A stretch of DNA of 64,000 bases from Cordylochernes scorpioides (Eukaryota; Arthropoda; Arachnida; Pseudoscorpiones; Chernetidae). Position 1 is the first letter of the stretch; every line of letters begins with the position of its first letter. A program made the position numbers and the translations under genes. The notes beneath the pieces are model-generated. The model ran no database searches and was not told the DNA's origin. It saw only the letters and a list, made by a program, of their open reading frames with translations. Positions 36,901 to 39,900 of the stretch are shown here, in pieces. The stretch covers positions 94,990,941 to 95,054,940 of the forward strand of contig CP092870.1 of the NCBI GenBank assembly GCA_030710605.1, read 5' to 3'.

Positions 36901-39900
36901 GTTATAGAGATGTTTTACTGTATCTCCCCGTGAGTTTCCATCAATGTGAACTATATGTGCAGAACCTGGGTGAAGGGCACATTCTCCCTGTGCTGTATCC
37001 TGGGAATAGGATGGCTGGCTGGGTTCCTGGCCCCACTGACACAAGTCCATGCCCTGTCCTATGTCTTTGTCCTGGCTGCTGGACTACAGGTACATCCTCC
37101 ACCTTGCAGGGTTTTCCCACTATGTACTAAGTGCAATTCTCAGCCTGCAACCCCAAGACATATTATTGACTGTATTGACTCATCCATTGATGAGCTCTAC
37201 TCTTCCCCGGCAGACACCATCAGAAATCTCAAGCTTAACAAGCTTGATACCTTAGTGTGATTGAGTGGAGATAAGAAAGAAGAAGAAGAAGAGGTACATC
37301 CCATGACACCATGTATTATGACAATTATCTCGCAAATGTTTCTTTTGAACGAAAAATTGAAATTTATTTTAAGGAGAAATAACAATTCTAACCTTAGGGA
37401 TGAAGTATGAAAGGATGAATTGTGAAGAGTAATGATAAACAGAAAAATAAAGTGTCCAGGGATTATTTTTCTGTTTATCATTACTCTTCACAATTCACCC
37501 TTTCATACTTCACCCTTAAGGTTATAAATAATCGTTATTTCTCCTTAAAATAAATTTTGATTTTTCGTTCAAAAGAAACATTTGCAGGATAATTGTCAAA
37601 TGTCGTTCTACAATCATAAGCCACATTATATTGTATTACAAGGGGGGATCAATAAATAAGGTGAATTATCTTATTTCTTAAAAATTAAAAAAGCAAAAAT
37701 AATTTAAACCACAGAATATTAAAATATAACATCGAGAGACTATTTAAGGTGTTCTGTTCTTTTTTCTCACGCGCGGCGCGAGACTTATAAATAAACTAAA
37801 ATGGAAGCTCCCTTGAAGGATTGCACCACGCTTGAACAACGTGCAGTTATTCGTTTCTTGAATGCAGAAGGTATTCAAACATCTCAAATATGCCAAAGAA
37901 TGAAAAATATCTATGGTGAGTCTTGTATGTCTCAAAAAAACATTTATAAATGGGTTAACGAGTTCAAAAATGGACGAATTACATGTACCGATATTGAGCG
38001 ACCTGGACGACCAAGTGTTACAGCGACGCCAAGCACGATAAATGCGGTTGAAAACTTAATTTTGGAGGATAGAAAAATATCCATTTTTACCATAGGCAAC
38101 GTATAAACAGCGACCTTTATTGTGACATTCTTGTAAATAAGCTAAAGCCCGGTATAAGAAACAAAAGAAGAGGGAAGCTTAGTAAAGGTGTTCTCTTCCT
38201 TCATGATAATGCAAGGCCGCATACATCAATCATGTAAAACTGTATCTACAAATCATTAAATTAGGTTTTGAAGTTTTAGAACATCCTGCATATAGTCCAG
38301 ACCTAGCCCCCTCTGACTATTTCCTTTTTGGACTACTAAAGAAGGAGTTAAAGGGAAAGCGATTTGACTCGGATGAAGATGTCCAGAAAGTGGCGCAAGA
38401 TTTTTTTCACACGCTTCCCGCATTGGGCACTTTTTTCTAATTAAAAAAAAATGCTCCAATGACCCCCGATTCTTGCAAAAGTCTAACCCCACCAGTGAGC
38501 GCAAGTAACCAAACGGGGCTCTGGCACATTTGTATGTGCAAAGTCGAACTGCTTTTCACATGTGTAGAATCAAGTCCTAATTTTTAATATCGTTCTTATT
38601 TTTTTTAATAAATTATAATTCACCTTATTTATTGATCCCACCTTGTATAAACCATGTATTATATTGGCAGACTCCCATGACACCAAAACCCAGTTTCTCC
38701 TTTAGGTGGTCTCTTATTAGAGAGACAGTTTGGTTGAAAGACTGCTCATGTCCAGAACTTAAACTGAAGAGTTTCTCTGTGTGATAAGAGATCACCACCG
38801 GGAAAAACAGGGTTTAGCCATGGTTTTAGGCTATGGACTCCCCCCATGGAACATAAACCTTATGGGGGTCGATGGATGGTCTAAACCATTGGTTTTCGAC
38901 CGCTACGACCCGGGTTCGATTCCCGCATTGGGCACTTTTTTCTAATTAAAAAAAAAAATGCTCCAATGACCCCCGATTCTTGCAAAAGTCTAACCCCACC
39001 AGTGAGTGCAAGTAACACACACACACACACACAAAAGCCTTTATTAAGACACACAGGTCTTACAGAGGATTCTCCTTGGGGTTACAAAACGGAGAAAGTG
39101 GGAAATAAAAATGGTGAAAGAATATATACATATGGTAAATATATACAGATTATAAGAAAGAATAAAGAAATAAGAAGAATTTTAAAAATAAATAAATAAA
39201 ATAAAAATATTTTTGGAAATATGGATGGTATATACAGGAAACATTATATAAAACAATCAAGCTAATAGATTAGTCTGAGTAAATTGGAGGAAAAGAAATT
39301 TATTATACAACAACAACAACAACAAAAACTTTATTAAGACCTTTTAGTCTTATACAGATTCTCCAAGCAGAAATGTAGGATACATACAGGAAAAAAAATA
39401 AATAAATAAAAAAATAATAGTACCTTAATGGTACATTATAGTGGAAACATTTTATAAAACAATCAAGCTAATAGATTAGTCTGGGTAAATTGGAGGAAAA
39501 TAAATTTATTATTCATGGATTTGCCACGGATTCACCGCAAATGAAGATAAAAAAGCAAAAGCTAATCACAATCAATATTGAGATAATGAAATTTATACAT
39601 TATAGTTAAGACAATTGAGCTCATTAACATATTTGAAAGGGTAAATCCGAGAGGAAAAAAAGGTTCAAAATAAAAAAATGAAAAAAAAAAAAAAAAAAAC
39701 ACTGGGATTTGCATATGATACATACACCAAGATTTTTCGTCTCAATAAAATAATTTCTCTGCTGATGAATGAAGGTTATAAAAATTTGAAGCGTAGATTT
39801 TTTAAACAATATTTTCATTCATAGAAAGCGAAATATATAAGAAATTAAAGCAAGGAAGGAATAAACATTATATCATGTCAGGTCTTGTTGAATTATTCGG

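Larger units (their letters stand above)
37639..38645 (+). mobile_element. mariner-like transposon relic
   Basis: Terminal repeats CAAGGGGGGATCAATAAATA and complement, with TA on both flanks. Contains the transposase N-terminus and C-terminus with the middle deleted, plus a SINE R fragment at 38421-38568. Confidence 0.88.

Noticed and set aside
36946-37260. A single 104-codon frame joining the TM6-7 exon to LINE codons
   Set aside because: The frame passes through a good splice donor at 37090. The downstream part is the 3' end of a LINE repeated at 59.3 kb.
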